A stretch of DNA of 31,128 bases from Conoideocrella luteorostrata (lineage: Eukaryota > Ascomycota > Sordariomycetes > Hypocreales > Clavicipitaceae), in the NCBI GenBank assembly GCA_032433595.1, contig JASWJB010000422.1:1-31128 (forward strand), in the 5' to 3' direction. Position 1 is the stretch's first letter. Every line of letters begins with the position of its first letter. Shown one piece after another: positions 11,123 to 20,716 of this stretch. The notes below the pieces were generated by a model. It was given only the letters and a program-made list of their open reading frames with translations, was not told the DNA's origin and made no database searches. A program made the position numbers and the translations under genes.

Positions 11123-12853
11123 TATGAAGTAAACGACAGCCGTAAGTGGTTTTCTTCTCCTTTTTTTTTTTTTCCCTTCTCCCTCTCTCTTATCTTTTCT
11201 CCTTCTTCGATCTACCCCAGAATGTGAAACAGCTTGAGCGGAAGAAAGATAAGAAAAAGAGTCTTGAATAATAATAATGATAGACGTTCTCTCAATGGAC
11301 TAGGATTGGGGGTGGTGGTGCAACGGATCATATAACCATCTCAACAACGGCTGTTCTTGAATTGGACCAGGGGTCAGGGGGATGACAATGATTACCAGAC
11401 CCCCGGAATTCAGGCACATATGTATAATGATATCTCGGCGCCCCCCAGCTTGGCGACTTGGCAGATGTATAAGACGGTATAATACGGCAAAGTGTGGCAT
11501 ACTAGTAGCACGAGGGGGTGGTGCCCATGGACAGTGAGATAGCCCACGCCCATGCGCGTATGCATGCAAGCAAGGGAGGCAAGGGAGGCAAGGGCAGCAA
11601 GGCAAGAAAGCTTCATGCGTTTGCAAATCCTCACACGTTACATGGGGCGGTCCAAACTCCACAAGATAAAAATCGTGGGCCGCCGTGCTAAGCGGAGTCT
11701 TTTGAAGAAAACTAATACCTAGAAGCTTGACTCGCGACCAATCCGTGTTGATTCTGGTGTAATAATGTGGACTTGACATGTGGGCTCTTTCTTGAACATG
11801 GTCTCAGAGAAGAAGCAACTGCCACTCACTGATATTGAGCACAGCTGGCTAGCAGCTACCAATACTGGTGCTGTCTGGGCGGGGGTGGGGGAGAAAAGCG
11901 TCGGGTAAATTGTTGAATGGGCAGCTGTGTTTGAGGCTTGTTCTCGTTTGCCGTCGCTTTCTGATGAGTTTCCTCCCGTTGGCGTGGCGAGGCGGCATGG
12001 GGGGAGGAGAGGATAGGTAGATGGACTGGAGCGATGGGCTGGAGCCGAGAGAACCGGACTGGCCTGGGAGGTTGCGGGGTGCATCTGACGGGACGGGCTC
12101 TTCTGGGTGTCATTCACTGGCAGTTGAATTGAATTCAATCCAATCCAATTGGGGTCGGGTCGGAGGCGCTCAACGTTGACTGGAGGTGAGCTCCTTGCCG
12201 GAATGAGCGCACCTCTGCGATTATGGCGGCAAGCCACCAGGTGCGGAAACGTGACAGCGAGCAGTTACTTTACTATTGGCTATGGAGCAACTAGGATGGA
12301 TGAACGTGCTCTGTACTCTGTACAGTGCTGTACGGCAAGTTAGTTGCTCCGTAGTTAACTAGTTACGGGGTCCAATGCGATGCGATACATATTTATTACT
12401 GTATGTACATAACAATGCTCGGGGGTCGGAGTAATCATGGCCGTAAATGGTAGTTTCGGCAATCACAGGCCGGCATGGTGTGACCTGCACCCACCACCAC
12501 CTCGTCAGCCTCTACCTGCAAGTAACCCAACGGAGCGATCGACCGTTGAACCCTGCCGCGGACCTCAGCGCCAAGTTCCGCACCTAATCCTGACTGTGGC
12601 GTGAGGTTTTGATAGGAGGAGGGGGGGGGGGCTGTCAGGCAGGCCTATGCTAATCGTGTAATTGATACAAAGTACTCCGTAACGAACAACTAGTTAGTTA
12701 GTTGCAAGTGTTGATGAAGGCTCAGCAATTTCGAATCCTGCCGTTCTGACAACTAGCCTGCTGCATTGATTTACTGCGCTATCCACCATTTATCAAATCC
12801 TTTTTTTATAGCAGCTGCACGGAGCAGAGCCAACTGCTTTGCCAAACTGAACA
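11123..12853. promoter_or_regulatory. 1.7-kb divergent region between transporter and etherase-kinase genes
   Basis: Both flanking genes start outward from this region, so it must hold both promoters. It contains a poly-T/pyrimidine tract at about 11160-11210, an AAGGGAGGC repeat at 11571-11601, CCAAT-like repeats near 12138-12150, and a reverse TACGGAGTA at 12673-12681. The minus-strand open frame at 11719-12237 is Ser/Pro-rich with no domain; I read it as leader or promoter DNA. No specific operator can be named. Confidence 0.5.
11571..11601. repeat. AAGGGAGGC short tandem repeat
   Basis: Three to four copies of a nine-base purine-rich unit within the divergent promoter region. Confidence 0.7.
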
Positions 12854-15315
12854 ATGACGGTGCCCGTGCCAGTCCAGCTGGCCGGCCTCCAGACCGAGTT
12901 GAGGAATCCCAGAACAACGACTATCGACCGGGTGTCCACAGAGCAACTCTGTCGCATTTTCCACCGCGAGGATTCCAGAGTACCTGCTGCTGTCGAGCCC
13001 TGCATCCCCGTCATTGCACAGACAATAGACGTGCTCTCTGAACGGGTGCGCAGTGGTGGACGGGTGTTTTACATTGGTGCGGGCACAAGTGGCCGGTGAG
13101 TTAGTTGGTCATGCCTCTGTTCTCATCCTCTCATTCCATCATAGTTACCCGTCAACCCACTCCGTCTATTCATGTGCTACCCCAGCTACATAAAGACCAA
13201 TTTCCTCCCAACAACTTGTTTGTGTGTATATTGTATGTTGTATATTGTATATTGTATGTTGTATATTGTGTTTTGTGTTTTGTGTTTTGTGTTTTATTAT
13301 ATTATTTTATTTTTCAACTTGGTTGCTCACCAAGCTCAATTATCGCTGCAGACTCGGCGTCCTGGACGCGTCGGAAATCCCACCGACATACTCAGCATCG
13401 TCCGACCAGTTCGTAGCTCTCATCGCTGGAGGCGACCACGCTCTCCGGCATGCCAAAGAAGGCGCCGAGGACAGCAGACCAGGCGCGGAAGCCGATCTCA
13501 AGGCCCGCCATTTCGACCCGCAGGTCGACTCGCTCATTGGCATTGCCTCCTCTGGACGGACGCCATACGTCCTCGGGGGCTTGCACTACGTACGCAGCAT
13601 AGGCGGTGTCACTGTCGGGCTTGTTTGCACGGAGCCGTCTGCCGTGGGAAGCGAGGGCAATGCGGATTTCCTCATTGCGGCCGTCACGGGGCCGGAAGTG
13701 GTCACCGGCAGTACGAGAATGAAGGCTGGCACGGCGACGAAGCTTGTTCTTAACATGATCAGCTCGGGGATCATGATCAGGCTGGGCAAGACGTATGGCA
13801 ATCTTGTAAGAGCGATCCGTTCTAATTTCCTGATTTTGAAACGGTCAATACGTTGTGCGCGTTCTGGGAAGACTGACGACGGGCATGCCTCAGATGGTGG
13901 ATTTGCGAGCAACCAACATCAAGCTGCAGCATCGTGCTAGGAACATTATACGGTTCATCGGTGGCCCGAGCTGCACGCATTCCGACGATGAGCTTGACGA
14001 AGTGCTCCAGGCTTGCCGTGGGAGCGTGAAACTCGCGGCCGCTGCTGTTTTCTTGAACGTTCCGGTTGCGGAGGCAGAGCAACGCCTGCACCGAAATAGG
14101 GGTGTTTTGGCAAAGGTCTTTGAAGAGCATGAGAGACAAAAGGTAGCGAACGGCGAGATGCTGGACGATGATGGGCTCGTTCTTTGCGTAGACGCCGGCG
14201 GGACCAGCTGCAAGGCTGTCGTAATGTCCAAGGACGGTGTTTCCGGATCAGGAGTCGCCGGGCCGTGTAATGTGTAAGTCAATCTGTCCCCGGGACGCGC
14301 TGGCAGGCTTCGCCGAGTGTTTTTCTGTTAATACAAGTGGCGTCTGTGCAGATCGAGCGTTGGCCTGGATGCAGCCGTCACGGCCATATCCGAAGCCATT
14401 CAAGAAGCCACGGACAATTGCCCCGTAACAAGGGGCCGCAAATTCCCCAGCATCACATTTGAAGCAGCCTGGGTGGGCATTGCTGGAAACGACCGGCCGG
14501 CTCTGGCTACGTCCATCCACAATGCCGTCTCGGAGCTTGTCAAACTGCCACCAGGGAAGAAGCCCAAGGTCACCACAGACGTTGACTTGCTTTCAGCATC
14601 TGCATCAACAGAACCAGGGGTTGATTCTGCCATTGTTCTCGTTTCTGGAACCGGCTCGGTTGCCATGAGTTTCAAACGCGCCGGCGAGGGCTTCGAGCGC
14701 ACCGCTCGTGTCGGCGGATGGGGCCATCTCCTCGGTGACGATGGCTCAGGCTACGGCATCGGCCGCGAGGCCATCCGCAACGCTCTCCGGGAGATAGATG
14801 TCCTTCGAATGAGCCCCGGGAGCGCAGCTCTGTCTCCCCTGTCAAAGGCAATTCTCCAACAGTTCACAGGTCAGAACCCGGATCCGGGTCCGGATCCTGC
14901 TGCCCGGCCGGAGGATCTTCTTAGTGCCGTCGTCGCGCCGGACTCTACGCTCCATCAAGCCGAGGGCGCGGGACTCGCTGCGACAAAGCGCATTGCTGGT
15001 GCTGCCAAGGTTGTGCTCTCCCTGGCTGCGACGGATGACGAGGCAAGAAAGATTGTGGACAGCGGCACAGCCAGCCTGGCGCAGCTGGTGATGGCGTTGG
15101 TGAAGGGTCAGTGCCAGGGTCAGGGTCAGGACCAGGGCGGCATCGATACGTCAAGCTGTGGACTCGTCTTGGCAGGAGGACTAATGCAAGATGACTTGTT
15201 TAGGGAGGCTCTGGTAGATGCCGTGACGAGGGAAGTCGGCTTGTTTGCGCATACCTGCTGCGTGAGCCAACCTGCTGTAGATGGGGCCAAGTCTCTTCTT
15301 GCTCAAAGAAAGTAA
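12854..15315 (+). CDS. Fused MurNAc-6-phosphate etherase (MurQ-like) and BadF/NAGK-type amino-sugar kinase
   Basis: Four exons: 12854-13095, 13352-13805, 13894-14273, 14352-15315 (introns 256, 88, 78 nt; GTGAGT, GTAAGA, GTAAGT donors; CAG acceptors), giving 679 residues. Residues 1 to about 312 are a full MurQ: LQTELRNP, SIS-fold GAGTSGRLGVLDASE (acid Glu89), HAKEGAEDS (Glu120, matching the second bacterial catalytic Glu by spacing), ASSGRTPYV, VTGSTRMKAGTATKLVLNM, GNLMVDLRATN, and the C-terminal helical domain. Residues about 327-679 are an ASKHA sugar kinase of the BadF/BadG/NAGK family: phosphate loop VDAGGTSCKAVV (331-342), GTGSVAM, and RVGGWGHLLGDDGSGYGIG. Predicted chemistry is ATP-dependent 6-phosphorylation of MurNAc (perhaps also GlcNAc), then removal of the lactyl ether to give GlcNAc-6-phosphate and D-lactate. 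No signal peptide is visible, so it is probably cytosolic. Both Glu residues are kept, which argues against a purely regulatory GCKR-like role. Gln/Gly- and Pro/Asp-rich inserts lie in the kinase half. Domain calls firm; substrate inferred. Confidence 0.92.
13221..13294 (+). repeat. TTGTAT / TTGTGTTT microsatellite inside intron 1 of the fusion gene
   Basis: Repeats of TTGTATATTGTATG pass into TTGTGTTT units and explain why this intron (256 nt) is about three times longer than the gene's other two. It is T-rich on the coding strand, upstream of the CTGCAG acceptor. Confidence 0.85.
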
Positions 15316-15427
15316 GGCACATGATCGTATAGATGATTCCGAGACTATATACGGACTATAGAGGAACTAATATAGACGTTCAATCTCACAATGTTATTTA
15401 CCAGCACAAGCGGTATGCAAGCACATC

Positions 15428-15459
15428 CACCGCAACGCACCGCACCGCACCGTACCGCA
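15428..15459. repeat. CACCG short tandem repeat
   Basis: Imperfect run of ACCGC units just after the fusion gene. Confidence 0.7.
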
Positions 15460-15508
15460 GCGTGACTTACACATCTCACCCAGCACGCATCATCACCAGT
15501 CTTACGTA

Positions 15509-15538
15509 TCCCAATCCAATCCAATCCAATCCAATCCA
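15509..15538. repeat. CCAAT short tandem repeat
   Basis: Five to six consecutive CCAAT pentamers. It lies 3' of the fusion gene and next to no recognised start codon, so a promoter role (CCAAT-binding complex) is unlikely, although the unit matches that factor's core. Confidence 0.85.
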
Positions 15539-16048
15539 TACCAAACCATACAACCGCCCGACGGCTCAGACCGGCCCAAACGCCGAAACACCCACCCCTA
15601 TAACTACTGTACTCTAGTTATACACTGTAACGTTTACGTTTTCCGTGCGTTCCCCCCCTCCCCAGGTGGAACTCTCCAGCTTTTCTTTCCGTAGTGAACT
15701 CGCATTGGTTTTCCTTCGTTCTTCCACTCTCGGCATCGGCTCCATCATCTCCACCTGGGTGGGCAGTTCCACATCTGCGCTTCGCAACGCCTGGCTTTGA
15801 CCCAAGTTTCAAAAGCGACAGCTGGTGACATGACGTCGAAAATTTTCTGCCCTGCTGTTGTGCCTCGACTGTCGGATGAGCGGAGAGTTGAGCTGTTGGG
15901 AGATGGATGCTACGGAGGGGTTGGTTTATGGGGCAGGCGTTGTGTCTCTCCGCAGTGCTGCGGCGGCGGCGGCGACTTACCCCGGGAGCTTTAAAATTTT
16001 GCTGCGAAAAAAGAGTGCGGAGAGTTGGGGGAGGGGATTCCGGGGTGA

Positions 16049-16074
16049 GGACGGAGACGGAGACGGAGACGGAG
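16049..16074. repeat. GACGGA hexamer repeat
   Basis: Four exact copies of GACGGA plus a partial copy. Confidence 0.85.
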
Positions 16075-16201
16075 TGAGGAGTAAATAGAATGCGGGCGAA
16101 CTGGAGATGATGTCGTAGTTGTTGTGAATATTGGCTGTACTGTAGCTATGGAATTTGTGCGGCTGTTTTTTATTTTATTTTTTATTTTTTACTTTTCACC
16201 G

Positions 16202-16217
16202 TACGGAGTACTCCGTA
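16202..16217. repeat. Perfect palindrome TACGGAGTACTCCGTA
   Basis: A 16-base perfect inverted repeat. Half-copies lie at 5150-5158, 6526-6534, 12673-12681, 17665-17673 and 26159-26167. In 6525, 12671 (approximate starts), 16207 and 26158 the shared core extends to AGTACTCCGTA. All copies are outside recognised exons. The function is unknown; it could be a binding site for a dimeric protein or the end of a degenerate repeat family. Confidence 0.9.
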
Positions 16218-17726
16218 GTGTGTTATACTATAATACAGCGCTTGCATGTGAGGTCTATTTTTGGAAGCCCACTGCTAAAAGGGCTTGCAGTGAAAAGTTA
16301 AATAAGTGCTGGCTTCACTTCACGGCAATACGAAGATCAGCTGTGCGAGAGATCCGAATTGGCATGAGCGGCGTGACCATAAACCCGGCGCCACCCACCC
16401 CCATTGTAATTTCGAACAGCATCTCTAGGGCCGTCCATCACGCCGTCTAGCAGTCAGACAGTCCAGCGGGATGTCGTGGTGACGGGCGGGTCTGTAACTT
16501 ACCACGTCCCACGTTCCATGTTCCATTCGCGCCAGGTCCGCCAGGGGGGGTATTGGTATTATTGGTCTAGCCGTGACAGAGTGAGGAAAAGTGCCGACAT
16601 GTTAGCGCTTCTAGAACAACTGAAGGCTTCTTTCGGCACGACAGCGTTTTTTTTTTGTTCAGTGCGCAAGACAAAGATTTACGTCACAGCGTTGAATGGC
16701 CGTCTTGGCATGCAACAATGCCAGACTCGGAAAGGTTGCGTGCGAGCCATCGATACGCTATTTATCCTTCGCAATGATGTAATGATGCCAGACGGCAAGC
16801 AGTCTGGCTTCGTGTGACGTAGTTATACGATGAACAATCGACACGTGCTGGTGACTATGGATGCAAAGGGAACGAAGGTCCTATGGCGTGAATCCCTGAT
16901 GGCATATTTTCAATCTTAACACAGCTGTTGCATGGTGAGCAGCTATGCTCATTGTAATCGGTAGGAACGGGTGCTTGAATTTTTCTAGCCAATTGACCAG
17001 GAATTAATTAGACCTCTTCTTATACTCCAATTCTAGCTAGCAATTCTACTTCGGGGGATGACGTTAATATGGTCCCTCATTGCTTGCAGTCCCAGCTATT
17101 CGGTCCGTTGAAAAGTCGAATCATCGAGCCCTGTGACGATTTTTGAGTCGTCCGGTCATTGGCAAACGCAGTATCCTACGTGATTTGAAGGTCTAGTCTA
17201 GCTGGCTAATTTCCTGGCCTACGGATTCCGGGCTTCTGCTGCCGTTGAACTCAAACGCTAGATATCTCGTGCAATAGAGATATCCAATGACGTGATTTGC
17301 GAACCATTGGTGGCATTCCGAGGGATTGAATGGGAATTCTGCCGGTTTGCTTGCTACGCAGAAAAGACCAGGTCGTCTGATGACCGCGATATAGTTGATA
17401 GACCTAATAGTCTGCTGGTGTTGGTGAATCCGGTCATAGGTGGCTTGGTCAGGATATCCCTTGCACGATCCGACTTCTAGTATGGTTGACTTTCGTGGTC
17501 AACTTCTCGATATAGGCGTCCCGACATGGCCACATTTTTGGGTCTTCCGGTCTCACATGATTCGAATTCCTAGGAACCAACGCAATATTCTTAGGTCACG
17601 CATATCGCACGTAGTATTGAGGTTCTGGATCAATAGGCTGGCAAGGTTGGAGTTTGCTGACTTTTACGGAGTAGCAATATCGTCCACGTTGACGAAAACC
17701 GTTATTTTGTTATTGTTGAAGGCACA

Positions 17727-17990
17727 ATGGTCTTTCCGGGCCAGGTCTTGGATCTAGATTTTGAAGATCCTGCCAAGGCCTTAACCGCACAACACTGGAC
17801 ACCTTTGCAGACCGGCCATGCTCGCATAAGCTTCCAATATCCACCTGCATCTACGGAATCCATCTGAATGGAGCGCGCAGACCTCTTTGTCGATGAGACT
17901 ATTCGCAAAGGCACTGATCGCGTCTAGCTGCCCATTCTGTCGGGCACATTAACTGTGGTCGCCCATCGGCGTATGTATCCTGCTTATTAG
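17727..17990 (+). pseudogene. Possible remnant of an unrecognised coding sequence
   Basis: From an ATG at 17727 the plus strand reads as a plausible soluble protein (for example DLDFEDPAKALTAQHW and ISFQYPPASTES), meets a TGA, continues with MERADLFVDETIRKGTDRV, meets a TAG, then reads LPILSGTLTVVAHR. The amino-acid texture across both stops looks protein-like and unlike the surrounding sequence. I do not recognise the family. It may be chance. Confidence 0.22.
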
Positions 17991-18846
17991 CAGGCCAAAA
18001 GCCCCCATAATCATATAACTAGGCAACGGATTTTATTAGATATCTGTCCTTATTATACCTATATGTGCAGCCCCCGATGGAATATCACAGGGATTTTTCG
18101 ACATCCGACAGCACCGTACAAGATAGTAGTGAACTCCTATCACGCTTGTATTTGAAGACTCCGCACCGGATAGGTTGAAAACTCCCTCAAGACTGAAGGT
18201 CATTAAATTCCTTGGAAGCGACTTCCTAGAATTGATGACTGTATCAGTGATCTTCAAATTCCTTCCAATTCTCAGGTCCAGGCCGCAAACTTCGATGGGA
18301 GAGACGTTCTGTGCTTCCAATCGCGAAATTGCTGCAGAATACTTGCTTTTGTATGGCTTCGTTGAGGGTTATCGGTCCCCTTAAGCCCTGTGGGTTTGAC
18401 TGACCCCTCGTCGCTCCCGCGGATTAGAGCCTGGTTGTTCGGTTTCCTGACAACCTTGTGCTGTGGTCTCAAAGGTTAAAACTTTTCTGTGCTACTCCAT
18501 CGGGGTCTTCATAATATGCAATAAACATGGACATCTGACGAAATTCAAGGCCCAGTCGTGTATTTATGAGTATCTTCAGCCCCCTTATCAGCAAAATTCT
18601 CATGCAGCGCCCTTAGCTAGCAAGTGTTTTCGTACGTAGATGGAAACAACAACTAAATCTGACACAAAGACTAGGCAGCTAGACGCTATCAAAACCTTTA
18701 TGAATGACAGACTACTTGCCTGCTGCCCCAGTAGATAATTTATTGTGCATTGTTGGAGATCAAAGGAAACAGCGAAATGTTACTAGCCAATGCCGTTGCT
18801 ATGCGCATAACATATGGAAACTGGTATCGGGGGGCCGAGAGCGGGG

Positions 18847-19910
18847 TCAATCCATCTGGCCCTCAGTTCCTGCTTTGATTCCTTCCAGGATAGAAGCCCA
18901 TTGACCGCCAGCGCGATATCTCCCAACCTCGTCAAATCGGTCGCAGGCTATCTTGCGGATCAGCAGGGTATCCTTGGCCTTTCTCAGATTTCTCCCCTCC
19001 CCGACTGTGAGATACTCCTCAAACCATGCCTCCTCGAGCGAGTCAAGAGGCGTGAAAGCCAGCTCGCTTGTGCGACTCGACAAATCCTCTCCGCTGCGAG
19101 TGTCGAGAACGGTTGACACCCATCGTCTAAATAATTGCTCACGAGCATGTTGCGGGTATGTTCGAGAATACAGCAACGCTTCTGTGACGTTAGTCCGAGC
19201 CATGGCATCAAAGAGCATTTCTAAAGCGACCGATGATTTGAAAATCGGCTGAACAGAGTAATAGTACGACAGGGCCAGACTGAAGTCGTCGTTGGATGCT
19301 TGCTTGACGAGAGCGATGACGATATCGTCTGCGAAATCAGGGTCCAACGACGGATGAGCAACATATTCAAGGGCTCTCTGTGACAATCGCAATGAGTAAG
19401 TCCATGCCGTTAATGTAAACACGAGGGGCATGATGATAGCCTTACCGGATACTCTTGTCTATCCATGTACCATAAACCCTTCATAAATAGCTGGTAGTTT
19501 GCTGGCATACTCGACAAGGTAGAGAACCTTTCGGAAACAAATATATCATTGCTCAAGTCGTCAAAATCCAGGAGAATGTAGTAAAGTAGAGAGAATTTGT
19601 GGTGCATTGACATTCCCGCTTCGCAGATTTGCTGGTGAAGTTGGCGAAGGGCATTATCGGTCTTGGGAGGATATACTTTCCCTGTCAGACATAAAAACCG
19701 TATTTAGCTAAATCCACAAAGCTAGCTTTCGGAATGCTTATGAAGGATGTACTGACCCTTTTGAATGCCCAATGCTTTTAATACTCGGTCGATAAACAGA
19801 ATGCCATCGGCATGTTTGCGGTGAGCTTCAATTTCTTGTTGAAGCTTGCGATCGTAGGGAATTTGGACATCCTTGGGGAACACATCGTGCAGATTGGTGT
19901 AATCAAACAT
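18847..19910 (-). CDS. ELYS-domain nuclear pore complex assembly protein
   Basis: Three exons: 19910-19757, 19681-19446, 19377-18847, with introns of 75 nt (GTCAGT donor, GACAG acceptor) and 68 nt (GTAAGG donor, CACAG acceptor); product 306 residues. Splicing gives KALGIQKGKVYPPKTDNALRQLHQQI and YMDRQEYPRALEYVAHPSL, continuous with the fungal ELYS domain. The start MFDYTNLHDVFPKDVQIPYDR is the characteristic N-terminus. The protein is almost wholly alpha-helical with no membrane segment, and its length is usual for the short fungal ELYS-like proteins, which keep only this domain of animal ELYS/MEL-28. Known role of the family: attachment to the Nup107-160 (Nup84) outer-ring complex and pore assembly. 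It is divergent from SMC4 across about 0.8 kb. Confidence 0.88.
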
Positions 19911-20716
19911 AGCTACAGTTTCGATTTTGTGATTGACAGCGCGCGCTTAGTATTCGATTACGAGCTGAATTCCTGAAGAACCGGTGAATGCACGCTACGA
20001 ATTACCAGCCAGTGGCCATGAGGTCCAGGTAGGAGAAGCAGGCCATAAGGTTCCAAGTTCGGGGAACGAATCTCCGCACACGACGTCTCCATATGTATCA
20101 TACTTTCACGTGATCAAAATAATTAATTTAATTGGCTGACTGCGAAGATGAGCCAGCTATATTAATGGTAATTAGCAGGCCTTTAATCATATATAGAGTG
20201 AATTTTTTTTTTCCCTTTAAATAAGCCAATTAAGGTAAGGTACTTCAAAAGTTACGTGACTACCTGACCAAAAGGGCGTGTTGGAGATCTCACGTAGCTA
20301 GTATGTCTCCAGAAAATCAACCGCGTGAAAAAGTGGGGACATCTCTGATGGCAGTCTGTCTTTCGCGTCGTCACGTGTACCACCTACTACGGTATTGTGG
20401 CTGATGCAAGGATGCGCGACTGCACGGCCGACGCTCCGACTGTCGTTGTGGCTGCAACTGGATTGTTTACATATGACTCTTTAGGGCATTTCCAAACAAT
20501 AAGCTGCGACGCGGGGCGACGAAAGCCACTTCACTCAGGACCAACACTATTTGCGCCGCATCGTATCGACGCGACCGTTGATGTTCCTAGTCAGGAAGTA
20601 GAGTCGCTCCAATCTTCCAAGACGTCGGGTCTGTATTGATTTTCATTTCATTTTATTTATTCCCCTTTTCTATCAAACAACAAGACGCATTGTTCCCTTT
20701 CGCCATCCCACACAAC
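19911..20716. promoter_or_regulatory. Bidirectional promoter region between ELYS-like gene and SMC4
   Basis: About 0.8 kb separates the two start codons. CACGTG E-box-type hexamers lie at 20107-20112 and 20372-20377, with related TTACGTGAC near 20252 and CTCACGTAG near 20290. A pyrimidine-rich leader (20640-20700) precedes the SMC4 ATG. The hexamers are seen; a bHLH or Cbf1-type regulator is inference. Confidence 0.5.

Larger units (their letters stand above)
15316..18846. other. 3.5-kb gene-poor stretch with simple repeats
   Basis: No intact gene is supported. The left end carries CACCG, CCAAT and GACGGA repeats, and the perfect palindrome TACGGAGTACTCCGTA is at 16202-16217. Another TACGGAGTA is at 17665-17673. 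From about 17,000 to 18,500 there are short protein-like fragments broken by stops, described separately where one stands out. The minus-strand open frame at 18036-18320 is unrecognised. Confidence 0.5.

Noticed and set aside
11719..12237. 172-codon minus-strand open frame
   Set aside because: It is Ser/Pro-rich low-complexity sequence with no domain or splice support, lying in the divergent promoter region.
12725..12750. TTCGAATCC resembling a tRNA B box
   Set aside because: The flanking bases do not form a T stem, and there is no A box or acceptor stem at the right distance.
12854..15315. Bacterial contamination or very recent bacterial insertion carrying murQ
   Set aside because: The gene has three spliceosomal introns in correct phase and lies between fungal genes. 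Any transfer would be old.
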